A stretch of DNA of 6,104 bases from Actinomycetota bacterium (lineage in GTDB: Bacteria > Actinomycetota > Actinomycetes > JACCUZ01): positions 1 to 6,104 of the forward strand of contig JAVEDG010000104.1 of NCBI GenBank assembly GCA_030841245.1, given 5' to 3'. Position 1 is the first letter of the stretch. Each line of letters begins with the position of its first letter. A program made the translations under genes and the position numbers. The notes under the pieces are model-generated. The model did not search any database. It saw nothing but the letters and a program-made list of their open reading frames with translations, and was not told where the DNA came from. Positions 1 to 4,997 of the stretch are shown in pieces.

Positions 1-8
1 TCCGATCT
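1..8. other. Probable sequencing-adapter remnant at contig end
   Basis: The first eight bases, TCCGATCT, are identical to the 3' end of the standard Illumina TruSeq adapter (which ends GCTCTTCCGATCT). Read in the hisC frame they give Arg-Ser just before Tyr-Ser-Met-His, where HisC proteins usually have Pro-Ser or Pro-Thr. The Ser codon would be TCT, which genes this GC-rich seldom use. Genuine genomic sequence therefore probably begins at base 9. This is an inference from an 8-base match at the window edge. It fails if the window was cut from inside a longer contig. Confidence 0.5.
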
Positions 9-740
9 TACTCGATGCACCGGCTGATCGCGCGGGGCACGGGCACGGCGTACCTCCCGATGCCACGGCTGCCGGGCTTCCGGCTGGACGCCGACGCAGC
101 CGCCCTGGTCGTGAACGAGCACGACCCGGACGTCGTGCTGCTGTGCTCGCCGAACAACCCGACCGGTGACGCACTCGACCTCGACGTGCTGGACGCGGTC
201 TACGCGGCGTCGCGCGGCATGGTGATCGTCGACGAGGCGTACGCCGAGTTCTCCGACCAGCCCTCCGCCGTCACCCTGCTGCCCGGACGGGAACGGCTGG
301 TCGTGACCCGGACCATGTCGAAGGCGTTCGCGTTCGCCGCCGCCCGGCTTGGCTACCTCGCCGCTGACCCGAGGGTGGTCGACGCGGTCGGGCTCGTGCG
401 GCTGCCCTACCACCTCTCGGTGCTCACGCAGGCAGCGGCCCGGGCGGCGCTCGCGCATGCCGGCGAGCTGCTGGCGACGGTCGAGGACCTGAAGAAGCAA
501 CGGGACCGGTTGCTCGGCGAGATCCGCGCGCTGGGCCTGGAGGCCATGCACTCCGACGCGAACTTCGTGCTGTTCGGCGAGTTCGGCAACGAGCAGGCGA
601 CCTGGCGCGGCCTGCTCGACCAGGGTGTCCTCGTGCGCGACGTCGGACTGCCCGGCTGGCTGCGGGTCAGCGCAGGCACCGAGGCCGAGACGACGGCGTT
701 CCTCGAGGCACTGTCCGCCGGCGTGCGGGAGGCACTGTGA
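3..740 (+). CDS. hisC: Histidinol-phosphate aminotransferase, 5' partial
   Basis: This is a PLP-dependent aminotransferase (fold type I, class I/II) that converts imidazole acetol phosphate plus glutamate to histidinol phosphate in histidine biosynthesis. The start codon lies off the left edge. About 245 residues remain of a family length near 360, so roughly the first third is missing. Counting from the Met at base 15, visible motifs are PNNPTG (46-51), VDEAYAEF (72-79), the PLP-binding Lys103 in TMSKAF, Arg111 in ARLGY, the SDANFVLF segment (180-187) and Arg217 in WLRVSAGT, the usual substrate-carboxylate Arg. The Met at base 15 is internal (the SYSMH motif) and not the start. The stop codon overlaps the hisB start as GTGA. 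Confusion with other class I/II aminotransferases is unlikely because hisB follows directly. The first two codons are doubtful because of the adapter match. Confidence 0.95.
   Translation, partial: RSYSMHRLIARGTGTAYLPMPRLPGFRLDADAAALVVNEHDPDVVLLCSPNNPTGDALDLDVLDAVYAASRGMVIVDEAYAEFSDQPSAVTLLPGRERLVVTRTMSKAFAFAAARLGYLAADPRVVDAVGLVRLPYHLSVLTQAAARAALAHAGELLATVEDLKKQRDRLLGEIRALGLEAMHSDANFVLFGEFGNEQATWRGLLDQGVLVRDVGLPGWLRVSAGTEAETTAFLEALSAGVREAL
728..732 (+). promoter_or_regulatory. Ribosome binding site of hisB
   Basis: GGAGG lies inside the last codons of hisC, four bases before the GTG at 737. It supports that GTG, which overlaps the hisC stop codon, as the start of hisB. Confidence 0.7.
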
Positions 741-1348
741 GCGGGACCAGTCCGCGGCCTCGGGCCGCGGTCGTCGCACGGACCACCAAGGAGTCCGACG
801 TGCGGGTCGAGATCGACCTGGACGGCTCGGGCACCACCGACGTCGACACCGGCGTCCCGTTCTTCGACCACATGCTGGCGCAGCTGGGCCGACACGGCGG
901 GTTCGACCTGACGGTGCGCACGCACGGGGACCTTGAGGTCGACGCGCACCACACCGTCGAGGACACGGCGCTGGCGCTGGGTCAGGCGTTGCGCGAGGCC
1001 CTCGGCGACCGGTCGGGGATCCGTCGCTTCGGCGACGCCACCGTGCCCCTCGACGAGACGCTGGTCCAGGCCGCCGTCGACCTCTCCGGCCGGCCCTACC
1101 TCGTGCACGTCGAGCCCGAGGTCGTCGAGCTGATCGGCAGCTACGACACCACGCTGACCCGCCACATCTGGGAGTCGTTCACCGCCAGCGCCCAGATCTG
1201 CCTGCACGTGCGCGTGCTGGCCGGGCGCAACGCCCACCACGTCGTGGAAGCCCAGTTCAAGGCGGTGGCCCGGGCGCTGCGGGACGCCGTCGCGCCCGAC
1301 CCGCGCGTCGTGGGCGTCCCCTCCACCAAGGGGACGCTCTCGGGCTGA
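737..1348 (+). CDS. hisB: Imidazoleglycerol-phosphate dehydratase
   Basis: HisB dehydrates imidazole glycerol phosphate to imidazole acetol phosphate, the step just before HisC. The 203-residue protein is the monofunctional actinobacterial form, with no phosphatase domain. The family's metal-binding motifs are all present: FFDHML (42-47), HHTVED (71-76), DET (106-108), a conserved His at 143 (TRHIWES) and AHHVVEAQFKA (167-177). The family C-terminal signature VPSTKGTL (194-201) is intact. In the known enzyme these His and Glu residues bind two Mn ions in a 24-mer. The GTG start overlaps the hisC stop by four bases and has a good Shine-Dalgarno sequence, so translation is probably coupled. The gene looks complete and normal. 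Its stop codon lies in the left arm of a hairpin, and the next gene starts 64 bases further on, the only real gap inside the operon. Confidence 0.97.
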   Translation: MSGTSPRPRAAVVARTTKESDVRVEIDLDGSGTTDVDTGVPFFDHMLAQLGRHGGFDLTVRTHGDLEVDAHHTVEDTALALGQALREALGDRSGIRRFGDATVPLDETLVQAAVDLSGRPYLVHVEPEVVELIGSYDTTLTRHIWESFTASAQICLHVRVLAGRNAHHVVEAQFKAVARALRDAVAPDPRVVGVPSTKGTLSG

Positions 1349-1364
1349 CAGGCGGTGGTCAGCC
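1343..1364 (+). terminator. Hairpin over the hisB stop codon, possible weak terminator
   Basis: GGCTGAC (1343-1349) and GTCAGCC (1358-1364) form a perfect 7-bp inverted repeat with an 8-base loop, and the hisB TGA (1346-1348) lies in the left arm. An overlapping alternative stem pairs GGCGG (1351-1355) with CCGCC (1363-1367); the two cannot form together. No T-run follows, though actinobacterial terminators often lack one. It lies between hisB and a candidate promoter for hisH, so partial termination or mRNA processing is plausible. In sequence this GC-rich, short stems also occur by chance. Confidence 0.3.
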
Positions 1365-1399
1365 GCCGGACAGCAGTCCCGTCCGTCGCCCGGCTCCCG

Positions 1400-1413
1400 T
1401 AGCCTCGGGCCCG
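1400..1413 (+). promoter_or_regulatory. Candidate leaderless promoter of hisH
   Basis: TAGCCT (1400-1405) fits the actinobacterial -10 pattern TANNNT. Seven bases separate it from the hisH GTG at 1413, so transcription would start at or next to the first base of the start codon. No Shine-Dalgarno sequence precedes this GTG, unlike hisB and hisA, which fits a leaderless mRNA. No convincing -35 box is visible. It would make hisH and the genes downstream partly independent of the promoter upstream of hisC. Confidence 0.5.
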
Positions 1414-2042
1414 TGGCCCCGCGTGTCGTCGTGCTCGACCACGGGTCGGGCAACCTGCGCTCGGCCGAGCGGGCCCTGTCGCGCGTCGGGGCCGACGTCA
1501 CGGTCAGCGCCGACCCTCGGGCGGCCCGCGAGGCCGACGGGTTGGTGGTGCCCGGTGTCGGCGCGTTCGCCGCCTGCATGCAGGGCCTCGGCCGCGTGGG
1601 CGCGGTCGAGATCGTCTGCGGACGGGCGTCTGCCGGGCGCCCGGTGCTCGGGATCTGCGTCGGGATGCAGGTGCTCTTCGACGCCGGCCTCGAGCACGGC
1701 GTGGACACGGCGGGCATCGGCGCGCTGCCCGGCACCGTCGAGCGGCTGGACGCCCCGGTGCTGCCGCACATGGGCTGGAACACGGTGCACAGCGCGCACG
1801 GTAGCACGCTGTTCGCCGGCGTCGAGCACGAGCGCTTCTACTTCGTGCACAGCTACGGCGTGCGCCACTGGCCGGCCGCGGCGGAGCCGCGCACCGGGTC
1901 GGCGCGGGTCAGCTGGGCCGAGCACGGTGCGCCGTTCGTGGCGGCCGTCGAGGTCGGCGCGCTGGCCGCGACCCAGTTCCACCCGGAGAAGTCCGGCGCG
2001 GCCGGGGCCAGGATGCTGGCGAACTGGGTGGGCACCCTGTGA
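1413..2042 (+). CDS. hisH: Imidazole glycerol phosphate synthase, glutamine amidotransferase subunit
   Basis: HisH is a class I glutamine amidotransferase. It hydrolyses glutamine and passes the ammonia to HisF, and the complex turns PRFAR into imidazole glycerol phosphate and AICAR. The 209-residue protein is of normal length. It shows the opening GSGNLRSAERAL (11-22), PGVGAF (47-52), the nucleophile elbow GICVGMQ with catalytic Cys82, PHMGWN (118-123), YFVHSY (143-148) and QFHPEKSG (188-195), which gives the His190/Glu192 of the catalytic triad. The GTG start is chosen because the conserved N-terminal beta strand (RVVVLDHGSGN) begins at residue 4. It has no ribosome binding site but sits seven bases after a -10-like hexamer. 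Its stop overlaps the next gene as GTGA. The partner gene hisF lies three genes downstream in the same operon. Confidence 0.96.
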   Translation: MAPRVVVLDHGSGNLRSAERALSRVGADVTVSADPRAAREADGLVVPGVGAFAACMQGLGRVGAVEIVCGRASAGRPVLGICVGMQVLFDAGLEHGVDTAGIGALPGTVERLDAPVLPHMGWNTVHSAHGSTLFAGVEHERFYFVHSYGVRHWPAAAEPRTGSARVSWAEHGAPFVAAVEVGALAATQFHPEKSGAAGARMLANWVGTL

Positions 2043-2377
2043 GCCGGGCGAGGGCACGGGCCCGCGAGGAGCGCGAACGCCAGGCCGCGACGGCCCGGGC
2101 GCAGCGGGACCGCCGGTCGCAGCGGCTGGCGCGGCGCCGGGCGCGGCTCGCTGCCGTCCGCGCCCGGGTGCCCCGCCGCATCCGCTGGCGGCGGCAGCAG
2201 GGTCTGCTGGCGCGCCGTCGGCGGGCCCAGAACGCCGTCGTCACCAGCGGGTTGCTGGCCTCCCAGGTGGTGGTGTGGCTGGTGTCGGACAACTGGTGGG
2301 TGCGGGCCACCGCGCTGCTCCTGGCACTGTGCGCCACCCCGGTTCTGCTCACCCTCGCGTTCGACCGGAGGTCGTGA
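2039..2377 (+). CDS. Small Arg-rich two-helix membrane protein of the his operon
   Basis: This is a 112-residue protein of unknown function. The N-terminal 62 residues are strongly basic, with 26 Arg and no Lys, and alternate Arg with Ala, Glu and Gln in a way that suggests a long cytoplasmic helix. Two hydrophobic segments follow, at about 65-83 and 88-107, joined by a tight SDNWW turn and ending in a short basic tail (FDRRS). By the positive-inside rule both ends should face the cytoplasm. It starts at GTG 2039, overlapping the hisH stop by four bases, and its stop overlaps the hisA ATG by one base, so it is built into the coupled operon. Codon use is like that of its neighbours. No enzymatic motif is visible. 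A role in anchoring or regulating histidine enzymes would be a guess. The placement argues that it is a real gene and not chance reading. Confidence 0.75.
   Translation: MSRARARAREERERQAATARAQRDRRSQRLARRRARLAAVRARVPRRIRWRRQQGLLARRRRAQNAVVTSGLLASQVVVWLVSDNWWVRATALLLALCATPVLLTLAFDRRS
2367..2371 (+). promoter_or_regulatory. Ribosome binding site deciding the hisA start
   Basis: GGAGG stands five bases before ATG 2377 but only two bases before the in-frame GTG 2374. This makes ATG 2377 the likely start of hisA, although the reading frame stays open far upstream. Confidence 0.75.
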
Positions 2378-3105
2378 TGCCCCTCGAGCTGCTGCCCGCC
2401 GTCGACGTCGCCGGAGGGCTCGCGGTCCGGCTGGTGCGCGGCGAGGCGGGCAGCGAGACCACGTACGGCGAGCCGCTCGAGGCCGCGCTCGCCTGGGCCG
2501 CCGCGGGCGCCCGCTGGGTCCATCTCGTCGACCTCGACGCCGCCTTCGGCCGCGGCGAGAACCACGCTCTGCTGGCGGACGTGGTCGACCGGCTCGACGT
2601 CGACGTGGAGCTCTCGGGCGGGATCCGCGACGACGAGTCCCTGGCTGCCGCGCTCGCAACCGGCTGCCGGCGGGTCAACATCGGGACGGCAGCGCTGGAG
2701 GACCCCCAGTGGTGCGCGCAGGCGATCGCGGCCCACGGTGACCGGGTGGCGGTGGGGCTCGACGTGCGCGCCGGCCGGCTGGCCGCTCGCGGGTGGACCC
2801 GTGATGGGGGCGAGCTGTTCGAGGTGCTGGCCCGGCTGGACCGGGCCGGCTGCGCCAGGTACGTGGTCACGGACGTCACCCGGGACGGGACCATGACCGG
2901 GCCGAACCTGGGCCTGCTGCGCCAGGTCTGTGCGGCCACGCCCGCCCCGGTGGTCGCGTCGGGCGGGGTGTCGAGCCTGGCGGACCTGCGGGCGATCGCC
3001 GCGCTGGCCCCCCTCGGCGTCGAGGGTGCCATCGTCGGCAAGGCACTCTACGAGGGCGCGTTCACCCTCGAGGATGCGCTCGCGACGGTTGCGGAGGCAG
3101 CATGA
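2377..3105 (+). CDS. priA: ProFAR isomerase HisA, PriA type (probable HisA/TrpF dual enzyme)
   Basis: This (beta/alpha)8-barrel enzyme isomerises ProFAR to PRFAR, the substrate of HisF/HisH. In actinobacteria the PriA form also does the TrpF step of tryptophan synthesis (PRA to CdRP). The 242-residue protein has catalytic Asp10 in LLPAVDV and Asp170 in VTDVTRDG, equivalent to Asp11 and Asp175 of the Mycobacterium tuberculosis enzyme. Phosphate-binding motifs are ELSGGIRDDESL (78-89), NIGTAALE (101-108), ASGGVSS (194-200) and GAIVGKALYEG (217-227). The segment ARGWTRDGG carries Arg138 and Trp140, matching the Arg143/Trp145 pair that switches between the two substrates in PriA, so dual function is likely but inferred. 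The ATG overlaps the upstream stop by one base (TGATG). The stop overlaps an ATG of an 8-codon mini-ORF (ATGA). hisA is the alternative symbol. Confidence 0.95.
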   Translation: MPLELLPAVDVAGGLAVRLVRGEAGSETTYGEPLEAALAWAAAGARWVHLVDLDAAFGRGENHALLADVVDRLDVDVELSGGIRDDESLAAALATGCRRVNIGTAALEDPQWCAQAIAAHGDRVAVGLDVRAGRLAARGWTRDGGELFEVLARLDRAGCARYVVTDVTRDGTMTGPNLGLLRQVCAATPAPVVASGGVSSLADLRAIAALAPLGVEGAIVGKALYEGAFTLEDALATVAEAA

Positions 3106-3128
3106 CCGGTCCGATCGGCACGCCGTGA
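3102..3128 (+). CDS. Eight-codon mini-ORF between hisA and ridA
   Basis: ATG 3102 overlaps the hisA stop as ATGA. The frame encodes Met-Thr-Gly-Pro-Ile-Gly-Thr-Pro and ends at TGA 3126-3128, which overlaps the GTG start of ridA as GTGA. A strong Shine-Dalgarno sequence (GGAGG, 3093-3097) sits four bases before this ATG, whereas no such sequence precedes the ridA GTG. The simplest reading is a translational relay, in which ribosomes ending on the mini-ORF restart on ridA. Alternatively it is the remnant of an older ridA start now out of frame. Whether the peptide itself does anything is unknown. Confidence 0.35.
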   Translation: MTGPIGTP

Positions 3129-3517
3129 CGCGGCGGATATCCAGTGGCGCGCCGTGGGAGCCGGTCGCCGGCTACAGCCGTGCCGTGGCCGCCGGGGACC
3201 ACGTCTGGGTCAGCGGCTGCACCTCGATCGTCGACGGGGAGGTCGTGCACGAGGGAGACGCACACGCCCAGACCGTGCAGGCGATCCGCAATGTGGAGTG
3301 GGCCTTGCGCGAGCTCGACGCGCAGCTGACCGACGTCGTGCGGACCCGGATGTTCGTCACGGACATCTCGCGGTGGGAGGAGTACGGCCGGGCTCACGGC
3401 GAGCTGTTGGGTGCGGCCCGGCCGGCCACGTCGATGGTCGAGGTGGTGGCGCTGATCGACCCGCGGATGATGGTGGAGGTCGAGGCGGTGGCCTACAAGC
3501 GCGGCTCGTCCTGGTGA
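3125..3517 (+). CDS. RidA/YjgF/UK114-family protein in the his operon
   Basis: This is a 130-residue single-domain protein of the Rid family (chorismate mutase-like fold, usually a trimer). The archetype, RidA, hydrolyses reactive imines such as 2-aminoacrylate. Family features are GYSRAV (16-21), VWVSGCTSI (27-35), the QTVQAIRNVEWAL helix (49-61), VVRTRMFVTDI (71-81) and the closing MVEVEAVAY. The substrate-carboxylate Arg of RidA (Arg105 in E. coli, in PARSCVEV) aligns with Thr102 here (RPATSMVEV). This protein therefore probably belongs to another Rid subfamily and may not deaminate 2-aminoacrylate. GTG 3125 is the only plausible start: the frame is open upstream but overlaps hisA, and similarity begins at about residue 4. 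The stop overlaps hisF as GTGA. Its place between hisA and hisF suggests a link to amine or imine by-products of the pathway, which is inference. Confidence 0.88.
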   Translation: MTRRISSGAPWEPVAGYSRAVAAGDHVWVSGCTSIVDGEVVHEGDAHAQTVQAIRNVEWALRELDAQLTDVVRTRMFVTDISRWEEYGRAHGELLGAARPATSMVEVVALIDPRMMVEVEAVAYKRGSSW

Positions 3518-4320
3518 CCGGGCGAGCTGCCGGTCCCGCGGACCCGGGCGGGCTCGCGGTGCGGGTGATCCCGTGCCTCGACGTGGACGGTGGGCGTGTC
3601 GTCAAGGGCGTCAACTTCGCCGGCCTCCGTGACGCCGGTGACCCGGTCGAGCTGGCCCGCCGCTACGACGCGGAGGGTGCCGACGAGCTGGTCTTCCTCG
3701 ACATCACCGCGTCCAGCGCCGGCCGCGACACGACGTACGACGTGGTGCGGCGCACCGCGGAGGAGGTGTTCATCCCGCTGACGGTCGGTGGCGGTGTCCG
3801 CTCCGTCGACGACGTCGACCGGCTGCTGCGGGCCGGCGCGGACAAGGTCGGGGTCAACACGGCTGCGATCGAGCGCCCCGAGCTGCTGACCGAGATCGGC
3901 GACCGATTCGGCGCCCAGGTCCTCGTGCTGTCCGTCGACGCCCGCCGGACGGCTGGGTCAGCGACGACCGGGTCCGGCTTCGAGATCACGACCCACGGAG
4001 GCCGGGTGGGAACCGGGCTGGACGCGGTCGCCTGGGCGCGGCGAGCGGCGTCCGATGGTGTGGGGGAGATCCTGCTCAACTCGATGGACGCGGACGGCAC
4101 CCGCACGGGCTTCGACCTCGAGCTGATCGCGCAGGTGCGCGCCGCCGTGACCGTCCCGGTCGTGGCCAGCGGGGGCGCGGGGCGGCCGGCGGACTTCCCG
4201 GCCGCCGTTGCGGCCGGTGCGGACGCCGTGCTCGCCGCGAGCGTGTTCCACTTCGGCCAGCTGCGGGTGGCGGAGGTGAAGGACGCGATCGCCGGCGCCG
4301 GGTACGCCGTGCGGCGCTGA
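3514..4320 (+). CDS. hisF: Imidazole glycerol phosphate synthase, cyclase subunit
   Basis: HisF is a (beta/alpha)8 barrel that uses ammonia from HisH to cyclise and split PRFAR into imidazole glycerol phosphate and AICAR. Numbered from GTG 3514 (268 residues), the general acid/base Asps are Asp23 in IPCLDVDGGRVVKG and Asp142 in LSVDARR, matching Asp11 and Asp130 of the Thermotoga enzyme. Phosphate-binding and barrel motifs are GGGVRS (92-97), VNTAAIE (114-120), THGGRVGTGLDAV (160-172), LNSMDADGT (188-196), ASGGAG (218-223) and AASVFHFG (241-248). The start overlaps the ridA stop as GTGA and gives a Gly/Pro/Ala-rich leader about 10-13 residues longer than usual. GTG 3559 would remove that leader but has no clear ribosome binding site. 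Both starts lack a strong Shine-Dalgarno sequence. It is the last gene of the operon here; hisI does not follow. Confidence 0.96.
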   Translation: MTGRAAGPADPGGLAVRVIPCLDVDGGRVVKGVNFAGLRDAGDPVELARRYDAEGADELVFLDITASSAGRDTTYDVVRRTAEEVFIPLTVGGGVRSVDDVDRLLRAGADKVGVNTAAIERPELLTEIGDRFGAQVLVLSVDARRTAGSATTGSGFEITTHGGRVGTGLDAVAWARRAASDGVGEILLNSMDADGTRTGFDLELIAQVRAAVTVPVVASGGAGRPADFPAAVAAGADAVLAASVFHFGQLRVAEVKDAIAGAGYAVRR

Positions 4321-4333
4321 GGACCGCACGGCG
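4305..4333. terminator. Bidirectional terminator between hisF and the convergent gene
   Basis: CGCCGTGCGG (4305-4314) and CCGCACGGCG (4324-4333) form a perfect 10-bp GC-rich stem with a 9-base loop. The left arm is made of the final hisF codons and the loop holds its TGA. The right arm ends six bases from the stop codon of the opposing gene at 4340. A symmetric stem between two converging genes only 19 bases apart fits a shared terminator. There is no T-tract, which is common for actinobacterial terminators. Confidence 0.75.
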
Positions 4334-4339
4334 CGACGG

Positions 4340-4972
4340 TCAGGCGTTGATGTCGGTGCCGTGCATCGACGCCACGGCGTCGACCGGTCCCGACACGTCG
4401 ACCAGGGCGTGGCCGCGTCGGCCGAACGCGTGCAGCAGCAGCTCGGCCGGCTCGCCCGCGACGGTCACTGCGGGCTCACCGTCGCGTACCCGCGCCGTCT
4501 GTCCGCCGGGTCGTTGCAGCAGGACACCGCAGGGCACCGAACGGTAGGCCAGCTTCCCGCGAGCCGTGACCGCCGCCCAGAGCGCGTCCTGAACCCGCGA
4601 GTGCAGGCTCCTCGGAGCCCAGCCGGGCTGGGCCCGGCGGACGTCCTCGTGGTGCACGAAGTACTCGGTGGTGTTGGCGATCCGGTCGACCCCGGGGACG
4701 GCGAAGGCCGACCAGAAGGGCGGCCCGCCGCGGACCAGCGCGACCAGGTCGGGATACCGCCGCCCGGCGTACTCCCGCCGCACCGACTCCGCGTGACCGG
4801 CCAGAACCGGCACCGCGATCCCGCCGACCGCGTCCATCCGCCGCTCGCGCATCGCGAGGTGAGCGGCCAGGTCGCGGGTGGTCCAGCCGGTGCACAGCGT
4901 GGGCGCGTCCGGGCCGACCGAGTCGAGCAGGTCGGTGAGGGCAGCGCGTTCACTGCGGGCGATCGATGGCAT
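4340..4972 (-). CDS. TIGR03085-family metal-binding protein (maleylpyruvate isomerase-like, DinB fold)
   Basis: This 210-residue protein matches the actinobacterial TIGR03085 family, related to the N-terminal domain of mycothiol-dependent maleylpyruvate isomerase. Such four-helix proteins bind a metal with two His and one Glu, and several relatives are thiol-dependent transferases. The N-terminal pattern IARSERAALTDLLDSVGPDA (4-23) followed by LCTGWTTRDLAAHLAMRERR (27-46) is typical. The likely metal ligands are His39 (AAHLA) and the E-x3-H pair Glu103/His107 in TTEYFVHHEDVRRA. This mirrors His52, Glu144 and His148 of the Corynebacterium enzyme, so the metal site appears intact. The true substrate is unknown. 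ATG 4972 is preferred because similarity begins directly after it and a -10-like hexamer stands six bases upstream. GTG 4975 is the alternative. A frame open further upstream to 5182 only overlaps the neighbouring gene. It lies 25 bases downstream of the MinD-like gene on the same strand and converges on hisF. Confidence 0.9.
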   Translation of the reverse strand: MPSIARSERAALTDLLDSVGPDAPTLCTGWTTRDLAAHLAMRERRMDAVGGIAVPVLAGHAESVRREYAGRRYPDLVALVRGGPPFWSAFAVPGVDRIANTTEYFVHHEDVRRAQPGWAPRSLHSRVQDALWAAVTARGKLAYRSVPCGVLLQRPGGQTARVRDGEPAVTVAGEPAELLLHAFGRRGHALVDVSGPVDAVASMHGTDINA

Positions 4973-4978
4973 CACTCG

Positions 4979-4984
4979 ATGGTA
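4979..4984 (-). promoter_or_regulatory. Candidate -10 box for a leaderless TIGR03085-gene transcript
   Basis: On the - strand TACCAT fits TANNNT, and six bases (CGAGTG) separate it from ATG 4972, placing transcription start on the A of the start codon. The 25-base gap to the upstream stop holds no clear Shine-Dalgarno sequence, which fits a leaderless start. No -35 box was recognised. It overlaps the space just after the MinD-like gene, so the downstream gene may have its own promoter in addition to read-through. Confidence 0.4.
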
Positions 4985-4997
4985 CGTGCGCGCCGGA

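Noticed and set aside
407..1807. Long open frame on the - strand across hisC, hisB and hisH
   Set aside because: It is antisense to three well-supported genes. Its composition is the Arg/Pro/Ser/Ala mix expected from shadow frames in GC-rich DNA, with no recognisable domain.
1423..2376. Upstream extension of the hisA frame, which stays open through hisH and the membrane gene
   Set aside because: The translation before 2377 is low-complexity Arg/Ala/Pro/Ser with no similarity to anything. A good ribosome binding site and the conserved HisA N-terminus place the start at 2377, so this is not a fusion.
2930..3124. Longer N-terminus for the RidA-family gene
   Set aside because: The frame is open only because hisA overlaps it. 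The extension is Arg-rich shadow sequence, and Rid proteins are about 125-135 residues, which GTG 3125 gives.
3559..3561. GTG 3559 as the hisF start
   Set aside because: It would give a protein starting right at the conserved RVIPCLDV strand, but it lacks a ribosome binding site. GTG 3514 overlaps the ridA stop in the manner seen throughout the operon. It is not fully excluded.
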